From assembly GCA_033763335.1 (NCBI GenBank), contig JANRKU010000161.1, positions 15,279 to 79,278 of the forward strand: a stretch of 64,000 nt of DNA. The letters are read 5' to 3'. Within the stretch, counting starts at the first letter, position 1. Every line of letters starts with the position of its first letter. This DNA is from GCA-2794515 sp033763335 (GTDB lineage: Bacteria > Chloroflexota > Anaerolineae > Aggregatilineales > Phototrophicaceae). The notes beneath the pieces were generated by a model. That model was given only the letters and a program-made list of their open reading frames with translations. It searched no databases and was not told where the DNA came from. Both the position numbers and the translations under genes were made by a program. Below, piece after piece: positions 17,412 through 25,920 of the stretch.

Positions 17412-17487
17412 AATCCCTCTTTTGCCACGTATTAACATGGGCAGTTTATGGTCATAGATGATTGATTATGACCATAAAAGAGGGATT
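17412..17487. terminator. Nested inverted repeat between flavodoxin and phytase
   Basis: An outer pair, AATCCCTCTTTT (17412-17423) and AAAAGAGGGATT (17476-17487), encloses an inner perfect 12-bp stem TTTATGGTCATA (17445-17456) / TATGACCATAAA (17467-17478). The right arm runs into TTTTT. It could terminate the flavodoxin transcript or attenuate the phytase gene, which starts 10 bases later. Confidence 0.5.
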
Positions 17488-17497
17488 TTTGAGTTAT

Positions 17498-19591
17498 ATG
17501 AAAAAAATTGTAGTAAGCCTATTTTTACTCATCGCTTGTATCAGCATTGTTTCTGCACAATCTGCTATAGGTGTTCCTGTTTCACTAGAAAGTGATTATT
17601 CGCCCGGTGATGGGGCTTCATCGCCTGTGGTATGGGTGCATCCCACCGATTCTGCTATGAGTGTATTTATTGGCACAGATGATAACGAAGGGATTGGTGT
17701 CTATGATTTATCGGGCAAATTACTCCAATTTTTAGATGATGATGCCATTGGGCAAGCCGATTTACGCTATGATTTCCCTGTTGGCGATACTACTACCACA
17801 CTGGTTGTTGGGGGTGTTGCTGATCGTCGTAAGATCGTATTTTATACCATCAATCCCGATACCCGTGAATTGATTGAAATTAACACATTCGATATTGGTG
17901 TGCCGACTGCGGCAGTATGTATGTATCGTAGCCCTGTCACGGGCGGATTTTATGCGTTTATCATCAGCGAAGGTGGCGAAGCCGAACAATACCTGCTCAC
18001 TGCTGATGAAAACGGTGCTATCATAGGCGAATTGCGCCGTGAATTTCAGGTCGGTGGTGAGGTTGAATCGTGTACGGTGGATGATGATTATTCCCGCTTG
18101 TATATCGGTGAAGGTGAAGTGGCGGTGTGGCAATATGGTGCAGAGCCAGAATCGGGCATTTCGCGCCGATTGGTAGATATTTCTGGCGGCAATATCTTTG
18201 ATGAAATCGAAGGCATCACCATTTATCGCGCATCAGAAGGTCAGGGATATGTATTGGTTGCCAATGAGCAAGCCAATAGCATCTTGGTATATGAACGTAG
18301 CGGAGAAAATGCTTTTGTCGGTGAATTTTCACTTACAGAAGCGAATGGTGTGGATGGTATTAGCGAGCCTGCGGGTATTTATGCCATGAGCGCCCCATTG
18401 GGCGATGCGTTCCCCAACGGGGTGTTCATCACAACAGATGATGTGAACGAAACCGAAACAGGGACTGCCAACACCAATTATAAATTAGCCGATTGGGGCG
18501 CGATTGCCTCTGCTTTATCGCTCATCACGGATACCAGCTATAATCCCCGTAGCATTGCCACAACGGATATGATAACTGTGCCTGCTACTATCGAAACTGA
18601 GCCTGTACAAGCAGGGATAGATGCCGCCGATGACCCTGCCATCTGGATTCACCCCACAGACCCCAATTTGAGCCTGATTATTGGTACAGATAAGACCCCA
18701 CAAGGCGGGTTGGTCACTTATAACCTCGACGGCACAATTCAACAAAAAGTGGCTATTGGTCGTGTGAATAATGTGGATTTGCGCTATAACTTCCCACTCG
18801 GTGGCGAATTGGTGACGATTGTCGTGGGGACAAACCGCACCGAAAATAATATCGCTGTCCTAAAAATTAACCCCGATACACGCACCTTAGAAAATGTTGC
18901 CGCGCGGTCTATTGTCTCTGATACACAAGAGGTTTATGGCATTTGTATGTATCATAGCCCCATCACAGGCGAATTTTATGCTTTCCCCAACAGTGTGGAT
19001 GGCGTGATTGAGCAATATCGCTTGTTTGATAATGGGTCTGGCTTGGTGGATGCGGAACTGGTGCGGACACTCTCGGTTGAATCACAACCAGAGGGGTGTG
19101 TGGCAGACGATGAACTCGGATTTTTGTATATTGGTGAAGAAAAAGTTGGTATTTGGAAATTTTATGCCGAACCCGACCAATCATCCGATTTTATCCTGCA
19201 AGTTGCCGTGACCGATGGCAATCCCCTCACTGCCGATGCCGAAGGGTTGGCGATTTATTATGCCCAAAATGGGGCAGGGTATTTGCTGGCATCCAGTCAA
19301 GGCAGTAGTGAATTTGTCGTGTATGACCGCGCAGGGGATAATGCCCTCATCGGCGTATTTAGCGTGATTGAAGGTGGCAATGCCGATGGCATTAGTGGCA
19401 CAGACGGCATAGATGTGACCAATTTCCCGCTTGGAGATGCGTTCCCCACAGGGGTATTTGTGGCGCAAGACGACCTGAACATTAACCCTGATGATAATCA
19501 GAATTTCAAATTGGTCTCATGGGGTGATATTGCCTCTGCATTGGGGTTGGCGGTGGATGTGACCTTTGACCCGCGCACTATTGGGGAATAA
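17498..19591 (+). CDS. Secreted two-domain beta-propeller phytase
   Basis: 697 residues from ATG 17498, which directly begins a signal peptide (MKKIVVSLFLLIACISIVSA). Two homologous six-bladed propeller domains follow, about 22-355 and 360-697. Beta-propeller phytases release phosphate from phytate in a Ca-dependent way. The second domain has the classic ADDPAIWIHPTDPN start and IIGTDKTPQGG; in the first the DDPAIW is changed to ASSPVVW and GTDK to GTDD, so its phosphate site may be lost. Both end with GDAFPxGVF...D(D)xNxxxxxN(F/Y)KLxxWG. The longer frame starting at 17462 would place residues before the signal peptide and is unlikely. Flavodoxin sequence flanks it on both sides. Confidence 0.8.
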   Translation: MKKIVVSLFLLIACISIVSAQSAIGVPVSLESDYSPGDGASSPVVWVHPTDSAMSVFIGTDDNEGIGVYDLSGKLLQFLDDDAIGQADLRYDFPVGDTTTTLVVGGVADRRKIVFYTINPDTRELIEINTFDIGVPTAAVCMYRSPVTGGFYAFIISEGGEAEQYLLTADENGAIIGELRREFQVGGEVESCTVDDDYSRLYIGEGEVAVWQYGAEPESGISRRLVDISGGNIFDEIEGITIYRASEGQGYVLVANEQANSILVYERSGENAFVGEFSLTEANGVDGISEPAGIYAMSAPLGDAFPNGVFITTDDVNETETGTANTNYKLADWGAIASALSLITDTSYNPRSIATTDMITVPATIETEPVQAGIDAADDPAIWIHPTDPNLSLIIGTDKTPQGGLVTYNLDGTIQQKVAIGRVNNVDLRYNFPLGGELVTIVVGTNRTENNIAVLKINPDTRTLENVAARSIVSDTQEVYGICMYHSPITGEFYAFPNSVDGVIEQYRLFDNGSGLVDAELVRTLSVESQPEGCVADDELGFLYIGEEKVGIWKFYAEPDQSSDFILQVAVTDGNPLTADAEGLAIYYAQNGAGYLLASSQGSSEFVVYDRAGDNALIGVFSVIEGGNADGISGTDGIDVTNFPLGDAFPTGVFVAQDDLNINPDDNQNFKLVSWGDIASALGLAVDVTFDPRTIGE

Positions 19592-19642
19592 ATCAATAAT
19601 GCCAAAATGTGCATATATTTATTCTGTTTTTACGTATAGAGA

Positions 19643-19720
19643 GGGGTTTGGACAGAAGGTGACCACCGTGATTGGGATGCCATTCACGCATGGGCGCGGG
19701 GTGTCACTGTGAAATTATAA
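19643..19720 (+). pseudogene. Remnant of a flavodoxin 3' end
   Basis: Read in frame, 19643-19720 gives GVWTEGDHRDWDAIHAWARG plus five residues and a stop, almost identical to the last 25 codons of the flavodoxin gene at 16847-17371. The TTTTTACGTATA found upstream of that gene recurs at 19627-19638 just before the remnant, so the piece looks like a second copy with its middle deleted. No start codon or ribosome site fits it. Confidence 0.75.
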
Positions 19721-19728
19721 ATTAGTTG

Positions 19729-19755
19729 CCTGCCAGATTATCTATATCTGGCAGG
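19729..19755. terminator. Stem-loop after the phytase/flavodoxin remnant
   Basis: CCTGCCAGAT (19729-19738) pairs perfectly with ATCTGGCAGG (19746-19755) over a 7-base loop, followed by TTATTATTG. It is a likely weak intrinsic terminator. The following ~110 bases before the SIR2 gene are very AT-rich and contain nothing else I recognise. Confidence 0.55.
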
Positions 19756-19874
19756 TTATTATTGATAGTTGTTTGTATCTTATCATATCTTTAACCTCTA
19801 TATAAATCAAAAAATATAAATACAGTGTATATTTTTATATTATATATTAAAAAATACATATTAGGGATGTAAAT

Positions 19875-21476
19875 ATGCGCCAACCTGTATCTAGACCATC
19901 ACAAAATCTTATTGATGAAATTAAGAATCGCAATGTAGTTCCGTTAATTGGTGCAGGTTTTTCAAAGTCTGCCTTATCTGGTAACACATCTGCAATGCCA
20001 GATTATAAAGAGTTACTTCAACGGTTATTAAAAATTGCGGATGTAAAAGATAAAACTAAAAGAATTGTACAAGATTGGCTTGATTCAACTGACCCCCGTG
20101 ATTTAGAAAAAGCCGCCCGCGAATTACGTGAAGAAATGGGTGATTATCGTTTTTATATCGCTATTCGCAATATACTAGAGCCGATTGATAAAAATATTCA
20201 AGAGTCTATGAGTCATAAATTGCTTAGGATGTTAAATTTTAAGCGAATTTTGACGACCAATTACGATAGGCTCTTAGAAAGATTTGTTGCCCCCGATTAT
20301 GAAATGTTTACGACCAAAGATTTAGTCGCATTCCGTATCTTTTTAACAGGACCGGAACGCGAATTCATTCTTAAACTACACGGTGATATTACACGCCCAG
20401 ACACGATTCCGTTTGGCTTGACGGATTTATATAAACATTATGGCTATGAGCATGATGGACGTACACCACTAGCAAATATTTCTCCCGAGGCAGAGAAATT
20501 GCGTGAATTTTTGAAAACGACTTTCGAAAATAATACAGTGTTATTTTTGGGTAGCTCTCTTTCAGAGTCTGAAGGATATGCACGGTTACTGATTAATCTT
20601 GTACGAGAATGGGGAGGATCTCTTGCAAAACGCCATTATGCACTTGTCCCTTATAGCGAATCGACTAAAGAATTGCGCGAATATTTATCTAGAGAGATGA
20701 ACATAGAGTACATAACCTATCATCCAGATGATGTTCATAGTCAAGTATGGGAGTTTTTAGCATTTTTGAATCAGGGCGTATATGATGACAAACCAATACC
20801 CGGTCGAAAGTGGGGACAATCTTATTTACCAGAGCGTCGTGTTGAATATTTGCAGAAACAATTATCCCGCGAAAAGAATGCGAGCCGTGTTTGTTTTCTA
20901 ACGCCGACATTAACTAATGCTGTTACGACGCATGACGAATTAATTACATCAAGTCGCAAGGGATTAGAGGAGCGATTCACGGATAATGAATTTATCAATG
21001 CCGTTTTGGAATCTATGGTGCAACGGCGGGATAATATTGAACAACGTCTTCGAGATGGCGAATTAGAGGTTCGTGTTTTATTTCTCCAATCGGAATTAGA
21101 AAAGGCATTTCAAGTTACTGGTGAAAACTTACAAAAGACAATTAAACGCTATCGGTATTTATTAAATTTAATTGCACTTCCCAATTTTGAAGTTCGGTTA
21201 ATCCCAAAACTAAGCAAAGATGCTCTGCGCGACATCTATTCTGCGAGTTATGCTTTGATTTATAACCCAACACCAGATAACGACTATGATGAAGCTGATA
21301 TTACATTAGCGTATGCCTCACAAGCGACTACGAATTTTTTTGAAATTCATATCATTCAGATAAATACAGCAGAAGTTAAAGATAGAGTTTATCAGTTTGA
21401 GCGGTTTTGGGCTTCTTCTCTAAATGAGAAACAAACAGTACAATATATCCAAGATTTGATTTCACAATCAAGGTGA
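19875..21476 (+). CDS. SIR2-domain NADase-like effector with C-terminal unknown domain
   Basis: 533 residues. The SIR2 fold spans about 1-290: VVPLIGAGFSKSA (21-33), ILTTNYDRLLERF (125-137) and LKLHGDIT (167-173). The Asn129/His169 pair has the same 40-residue spacing as the catalytic Asn/His of the Thoeris ThsA NADase, so NAD cleavage is plausible. Residues about 325-533 form an alpha/beta domain I do not recognise (FLTPTLTN, VRVLFLQSE, FEVRLIP, ALIYNP), perhaps a sensor. It is paired with a metallo-beta-lactamase protein six bases downstream. AT-rich codon use differs from the mur genes. A defence role is inferred from other SIR2 systems. Confidence 0.78.
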   Translation: MRQPVSRPSQNLIDEIKNRNVVPLIGAGFSKSALSGNTSAMPDYKELLQRLLKIADVKDKTKRIVQDWLDSTDPRDLEKAARELREEMGDYRFYIAIRNILEPIDKNIQESMSHKLLRMLNFKRILTTNYDRLLERFVAPDYEMFTTKDLVAFRIFLTGPEREFILKLHGDITRPDTIPFGLTDLYKHYGYEHDGRTPLANISPEAEKLREFLKTTFENNTVLFLGSSLSESEGYARLLINLVREWGGSLAKRHYALVPYSESTKELREYLSREMNIEYITYHPDDVHSQVWEFLAFLNQGVYDDKPIPGRKWGQSYLPERRVEYLQKQLSREKNASRVCFLTPTLTNAVTTHDELITSSRKGLEERFTDNEFINAVLESMVQRRDNIEQRLRDGELEVRVLFLQSELEKAFQVTGENLQKTIKRYRYLLNLIALPNFEVRLIPKLSKDALRDIYSASYALIYNPTPDNDYDEADITLAYASQATTNFFEIHIIQINTAEVKDRVYQFERFWASSLNEKQTVQYIQDLISQSR

Positions 21477-21482
21477 AGATAT

Positions 21483-22205
21483 ATGATAAATATTGAATTG
21501 GTTTGTTTAGGGGTTGGCAAAGGTGCATCTTATATCATGAAAGGTATTCCTAGCACGGCTTTTGTGATTCGTGTAGATGGCACTCCAAGATTATTAGTAG
21601 ATGCTGGTGCTGGAATTGCATTATCGTGTCTAAAAAAACTAAACACAATTCCCAATAAAATTTATATTAGCCATAATCATACAGACCACACAGGTGATTT
21701 GCCTGTGATGATTGGTGCATTGTTTGGTACAAATGGCAAGCCCTCAATTTTTGGACATAATGATGTTTTAGATATTGTCAAAACATATAGGATGCACGAC
21801 CCTATGGTTAATGTATATGAGGTGGCTAATTGGATTACACAAGATGATGATTATACTATCAAAGTAGATGACGATTTTTTATTGCGACTTTTCAAGACAA
21901 AACACTCCTACCTGTGCTATGGATTCACTTTATATTATAGAAATGAAAATATACTGGGGTATAGTGCTGATAGCCCATTCGATGATGAATTATTCAGAAT
22001 TGTAACTGAATCACCTATTGCCATTATAGATGCACGCGATGTTGCAACTTATGATCATCCTTCATTTCGAGATGTCGAGGAATTCGCTAATACAGTACCT
22101 AATTGTAATATATGGCTTGTACATTATGAACAAACAGACTTTGTTCCTTCACAACCTAATGTAAAGTTATTAGTTGAAGGGCAAATTTTAAATCTCAAAG
22201 GATAA
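21483..22205 (+). CDS. Metallo-beta-lactamase fold hydrolase, SIR2 partner
   Basis: 240 residues. The metal-binding motif YISHNHTDHTGDLP (HxHxDH at 64-69) is intact, with further ligands likely in KTKHSYLCYGF, YSADSPF and the late WLVHYEQ histidine. This is the general layout of RNase Z-like and cyclic-phosphate-hydrolysing MBL proteins. The ribosome site AGGTGA overlaps the SIR2 stop, so both are made together. Possible jobs are degrading or producing a nucleotide signal or processing RNA; sequence does not decide. Confidence 0.78.
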   Translation: MINIELVCLGVGKGASYIMKGIPSTAFVIRVDGTPRLLVDAGAGIALSCLKKLNTIPNKIYISHNHTDHTGDLPVMIGALFGTNGKPSIFGHNDVLDIVKTYRMHDPMVNVYEVANWITQDDDYTIKVDDDFLLRLFKTKHSYLCYGFTLYYRNENILGYSADSPFDDELFRIVTESPIAIIDARDVATYDHPSFRDVEEFANTVPNCNIWLVHYEQTDFVPSQPNVKLLVEGQILNLKG

Positions 22206-22256
22206 AAAAGAACATTTATTGCTTGAACTAAACCTGTGTGTTTTGAACGGATGATA

Positions 22257-22262
22257 TATAAT
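22257..22262 (+). promoter_or_regulatory. -10 element upstream of ftsQ
   Basis: A perfect TATAAT at 22257-22262 with no good -35 at 16-18 bases. It would give a start near 22269, providing ftsQ-ftsA with a transcript of their own after the island. The hairpin at 22266-22289 would lie at the very 5' end of that RNA. Confidence 0.35.
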
Positions 22263-22265
22263 AGG

Positions 22266-22293
22266 ATGAGGTGGCGTGTGCCATCTCATTTTT
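22266..22293. terminator. Stem-loop with T-tract before ftsQ
   Basis: ATGAGGTGGC (22266-22275) pairs with GCCATCTCAT (22280-22289) with one G-U pair over a GTGT loop, followed by TTTTT. It is likely a terminator for the SIR2/MBL transcript, 60 bases past its stop, but it also overlaps the putative ftsQ promoter. Confidence 0.5.
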
Positions 22294-22311
22294 GATTTCT
22301 AAGGATAATAA

Positions 22312-23166
22312 ATGGCATCAGTACGGTCTCGACAACAAAAACGCAAAACAGAACGCGCCCCTGCCGTTTGGCGTGGCGATGCTTTGCCCAAACCTGTTGT
22401 GACGACAGAACGTGCTACCATAGACCATAGTGTCCAACGTAAAGTCGGGGTCAGTTGGCGTGTGGTGAGTGGGTTTGTGGTGATTTGTACGATTGCGTTG
22501 TTGTTCATCATGTTCCAAACTGATTTTTTTAAGGTGCGGACCGTCACAGTTGTTGGTGCGACTTATATAGACCCATCAGAAATTTTTCGCTATACTGATA
22601 TAGCAGGCTTATCTATTTTTTTGGTAGACCCCAATTCTGTGCGCCAATCTATCCTAAATAGTTCTCGTTTGATTGCTGATGCGCGTGTGACCATTGGATG
22701 GCCCCCCGAGATGGTGAAAATCATCATCGAAGAGCGCAAACCTGCCTTGGTCTGGACACAATATGATATTCGGGTGTTGCTCGATTTGCAGGGCAATATT
22801 TTGCGTCAACCGCGTGCGGAAGAGGTTTTTCCCAATTTGATTCATGTTATTGCTGACCAATCGCTCAATGAACCACCCCTGCCAGAAAATCCGATTCCGT
22901 TAGATGTGGTGAGTGGTGCATTGCAATTGCGCCAAGTATTGGGGGGGATTGAGATATTGCAATATAACACGGCAAAAGGACTCGGTTTTCGGGAATCATC
23001 ATGGAATGTATGGCTTGGCACAGGTACAGATATGCCCAATAAATTGTTGATTTATGAGGCATTGCGTGATAATTTGCTGGGGCGGGGGATAACCCCTGTC
23101 GAAATTAACGTTGCGGATACCCGTGCGGTTTATTATTGTAGTGATTTGGAAATTTGTGATGAGTGA
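22312..23166 (+). CDS. ftsQ: Cell division protein FtsQ/DivIB
   Basis: 284 residues: basic cytoplasmic N-terminus of ~55 residues, one membrane helix (about 57-75), a POTRA domain (FFKVRTVTVVGATYIDPSEI, then IADARVTIGWPPEMVKIIIEERKPAL) and a beta-rich FtsQ domain (VLLDLQGNIL). It links FtsA/FtsZ-side proteins to FtsL and FtsI. The start is 106 bases after the MBL gene. Its last eight bases overlap ftsA. Identification rests on the POTRA pattern and position. Confidence 0.9.
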   Translation: MASVRSRQQKRKTERAPAVWRGDALPKPVVTTERATIDHSVQRKVGVSWRVVSGFVVICTIALLFIMFQTDFFKVRTVTVVGATYIDPSEIFRYTDIAGLSIFLVDPNSVRQSILNSSRLIADARVTIGWPPEMVKIIIEERKPALVWTQYDIRVLLDLQGNILRQPRAEEVFPNLIHVIADQSLNEPPLPENPIPLDVVSGALQLRQVLGGIEILQYNTAKGLGFRESSWNVWLGTGTDMPNKLLIYEALRDNLLGRGITPVEINVADTRAVYYCSDLEICDE

Positions 23167-24397
23167 ACTCGTTATCGGCTTAGATGTAGGCACACATAAG
23201 ATTTGCACCATTATTGGCGAAGTCCGCGACAATGATATTTTTGTCGTTGGCGTTGGCATTGAACCCAGTCGTGGCATGAAAAAGGGTGTGGTGAGCGACC
23301 TCGCGGCGCTCTCGCAGGCTATTTCTGCTTCTGTGCATAAGGCAGAACGGAGCAGTGGGTATCAGGTCAAACGGGCATTTGTCAGTTTGGCGGGGAGTCA
23401 TATCGCTTCGATTAATAGTCGTGGTGTGGTGGGAATCCCGACCCAACGCGGGGTGAATGCCGATGATTTGGATAAAGCCCTTGCGGCGGCACGCGCTATC
23501 GCCATCCCCCATAACCGTGAAGTGTTGCATGTCATCCCGCGTAGCTACTCGCTGGATGGTCAAGAACGAGTCCGTAGCCCAATCGGAATGCACGGCTTTC
23601 GCTTAGAATTAGAGGCACATATCATCACTGCGTCGTCTACCAGTGTCGCCAATTTGGAACAAGCAGTGGAAGCGGCGCAAGTGTATGTAGATAGATTTAT
23701 CCTCAACCCATTAGCGGCGGGAGATGCTATTCTCAACCCACAAGAACGTGAAATGGGTGTGGTGGTGATTGATATTGGTGGTGGCACAACCGACCTCGCT
23801 ATTTTCATCGAAGGGACGGTATGGCATACCGCCGTTTTAGCCGTTGGTGGCGACCATGTGACCAACGATATTACCTATTTTACCCATATTCCTTTCGAGA
23901 CAGCAGAAGCCGTGAAGGTGCAATATGGTCATGCTATCCCCAAACAAGTAGACCCACTCGAAACATTGCTGGTTGAGCCATTTGGCGATGGAATGCCTGT
24001 CGAAATCAAACGCTCTGAACTAGCTAGTATCATCGAAGCGCGGGTGGAAGAGATGTTTGAACTGGTGCATAAAGAAATCAAGCGCAGTGGCTATGATGGT
24101 TTGCTCCGTGCGGGGGCAGTATTGACCGGCGGATGCGCTCAATTGGAAGGCATTCGTGAGGTAGCTACCCGTGTTTTGGGGATGCCCGTGCGAATTGCCA
24201 AGCCAGAACGCCTTACAGGGATGGCAGATGCGCTCAGAAACCCGTCCTATAGTACCAGTGTCGGGCTGTTGCGTTTGGGCTTAGAGATGGATACAATGGT
24301 TGAAACCGCGCCTACAACAACCGATGCACCTGCACAAAAATTGCGCCGTTTGATAGGTGGCTTGTTTAGTCGGCTATTACCCGACGATAATTCATGA
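23159..24397 (+). CDS. ftsA: Cell division protein FtsA
   Basis: 412 residues from ATG 23159, which overlaps ftsQ by eight bases. Actin-like ATPase that tethers FtsZ to the membrane. Motifs: LVIGLDVGTHKICTIIGE (phosphate 1), the SHS2/1C subdomain with VKRAFVSLAGSHI, VVIDIGGGTTDLAIF (phosphate 2) and AGAVLTGGCAQLEGI (adenosine). A Pro/Thr-rich link and a C-terminal amphipathic helix (KLRRLIGGLFSRLL) form the membrane anchor. A longer frame from 23111 would read through ftsQ and is rejected. Confidence 0.95.
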   Translation: MSELVIGLDVGTHKICTIIGEVRDNDIFVVGVGIEPSRGMKKGVVSDLAALSQAISASVHKAERSSGYQVKRAFVSLAGSHIASINSRGVVGIPTQRGVNADDLDKALAAARAIAIPHNREVLHVIPRSYSLDGQERVRSPIGMHGFRLELEAHIITASSTSVANLEQAVEAAQVYVDRFILNPLAAGDAILNPQEREMGVVVIDIGGGTTDLAIFIEGTVWHTAVLAVGGDHVTNDITYFTHIPFETAEAVKVQYGHAIPKQVDPLETLLVEPFGDGMPVEIKRSELASIIEARVEEMFELVHKEIKRSGYDGLLRAGAVLTGGCAQLEGIREVATRVLGMPVRIAKPERLTGMADALRNPSYSTSVGLLRLGLEMDTMVETAPTTTDAPAQKLRRLIGGLFSRLLPDDNS

Positions 24398-24456
24398 TAA
24401 AAGTATGAAAATCGTTTGAATTTGGTGGGAAATAAGACCCAAATTTCACAAACAAT

Positions 24457-24484
24457 TTGCTAACAGACTTGTTATGCGTAAAAT
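24457..24484 (+). promoter_or_regulatory. Candidate sigma-70 promoter for ftsZ
   Basis: TTGCTA (24457-24462) and TAAAAT (24479-24484) are separated by 16 bases and lie about 45 bases before the ftsZ ATG, in the 132-base gap after ftsA. A weak inverted repeat (AATTTGG at 24419 / CCAAATT at 24439) precedes it. Dedicated ftsZ promoters in this gap are common in bacteria. Confidence 0.4.
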
Positions 24485-24529
24485 AGTAAATATGAAGTTG
24501 TCTTAGTCGCGTAGGCAGAGGGAAGTGCC

Positions 24530-25756
24530 ATGAGTAATTTTGAAGATTTTTCAGTAGGGGAAGGGTTTGCCCAAATCAAGGTCGTTGGCGTAGGCGGTGG
24601 TGGTGGCAATGCCGTGAACCGCATGGTCAACGAAGGCTTAGGTGGGGTGGAATTTATTTCCATCAATACCGATAATCAAGCCTTAATGCTCTCTAAAGCC
24701 AAAACTCGTGTTCGCATTGGCGAAAAACTCACTCGTGGCTTGGGCGCAGGTGGCAACCCAGAAATCGGTAAAAAAGCGGCAGAAGAAAGCGCCGATGAAT
24801 TATATGAAATTTTGCGCGGTGCCGATATGGTATTCATTGCAGGTGGTATGGGTGGTGGAACGGGTACTGGTGCCGCCCCTGTGGTCGCGCAGATTGCCAA
24901 AGAATTGGGCGCGTTGACCATTGGTGTGGTCACGAAGCCATTCACCTTTGAAGGCACACGCCGTATGCAATTTGCCGAAGCAGGTATTGAAAATCTAAAA
25001 AGCCAAGTAGATACCCTCATCGTCATCCCCAATGACCGTTTGTTGCAAATTGCCGATAAACGTGCCAGCTTACAACAAGCCTTTTCGCTCGCAGATGATG
25101 TGTTGCGTCAAGGTATTCAGGGTATTTCTGAACTGATTACTGTTCCTGCCCTCATCAACCTCGACTTTGCCGATGTTCGCACCATCATGTCTGAAGGTGG
25201 CGCGGCATTGATGGCAGTGGGGCGCTCTTCTGGTGATGACCGCGCCCGCCGTGCGGCAGAAATGGCAATCAGCAGTGGTCTGCTCGATGTGACGATTGAT
25301 GGCGCACGCGGTATCTTGTTCAATATCACAGGCGGACCCGATTTGAGCCTGTTTGAAGTGAACGAAGCGGCGGCTATCATCAAAGAAAGCGCCCATCCAG
25401 AAGTCAACCTCATTTTTGGGGCGCAAATTGACGAAAATATGGGTGATGAAGTGCGGATTACCGTTATCGCCACTGGCTTTGAACAAAGCCGTGTCAAAAC
25501 CCGTATGGATGCCCAAAATGTGTTGCGTCCACCCACCAATAATCAACGCCCACACACAACCCAAAATACCCAACCATTACGTCCGATGCAATCGGTTCAA
25601 AATCAACCACCCGTGCAACAACCGCCACAACAAAATCAACCGCCACAAGTGCGTTCTGGACAACCGCCACAACGCCCCACTCAAGATAGCTTTACCACCC
25701 GCGTATATGATGAGGATGATATGGATATTCCTCCCTTCTTACGCCCAAAGAAGTAA
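24530..25756 (+). CDS. ftsZ: Cell division GTPase FtsZ
   Basis: 408 residues. The tubulin-like GTPase core spans about 14-320: VGVGGGGGNAVNRM, SINTDNQAL, GGMGGGTGTGAAPVVA with the GTP signature GGGTGTG (108-114), and the T7 region NLDFADVRTIM. A Gln/Pro-rich spacer (about 325-390) leads to the conserved C-terminal peptide DIPPFLRPKK that binds FtsA. It polymerises into the Z-ring. ATG with AGAGGGAAG upstream. Confidence 0.97.
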   Translation: MSNFEDFSVGEGFAQIKVVGVGGGGGNAVNRMVNEGLGGVEFISINTDNQALMLSKAKTRVRIGEKLTRGLGAGGNPEIGKKAAEESADELYEILRGADMVFIAGGMGGGTGTGAAPVVAQIAKELGALTIGVVTKPFTFEGTRRMQFAEAGIENLKSQVDTLIVIPNDRLLQIADKRASLQQAFSLADDVLRQGIQGISELITVPALINLDFADVRTIMSEGGAALMAVGRSSGDDRARRAAEMAISSGLLDVTIDGARGILFNITGGPDLSLFEVNEAAAIIKESAHPEVNLIFGAQIDENMGDEVRITVIATGFEQSRVKTRMDAQNVLRPPTNNQRPHTTQNTQPLRPMQSVQNQPPVQQPPQQNQPPQVRSGQPPQRPTQDSFTTRVYDEDDMDIPPFLRPKK

Positions 25757-25791
25757 TTATCACATCATTTTTTGTGAGATATTTTGACCAG

Positions 25792-25826
25792 CTACGACCT
25801 AATTCATGATAAAAATTAGGTCGTAG
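25792..25826. terminator. Terminator hairpin after ftsZ
   Basis: CTACGACCTAATT (25792-25804) pairs perfectly with AATTAGGTCGTAG (25814-25826), a 13-bp stem with a 9-base loop, followed by TTTG. It closes the dcw transcript 36 bases after the ftsZ stop. Confidence 0.65.
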
Positions 25827-25920
25827 TTTGTCGTCATAAATTTAGGTTGATATTACTGTTATAGCGCGTTGGCGAATGCCATTTGCCATCAATACACACC
25901 TGTTTTTAATACATTTGTGA

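Noticed and set aside
13074..22205. Prophage or integrative element with att sites
   Set aside because: No integrase, structural genes or direct repeats at the island edges were seen.
23111..23158. Longer N-terminus of FtsA
   Set aside because: Would read through ftsQ coding; the ATG at 23159 begins the conserved FtsA start.
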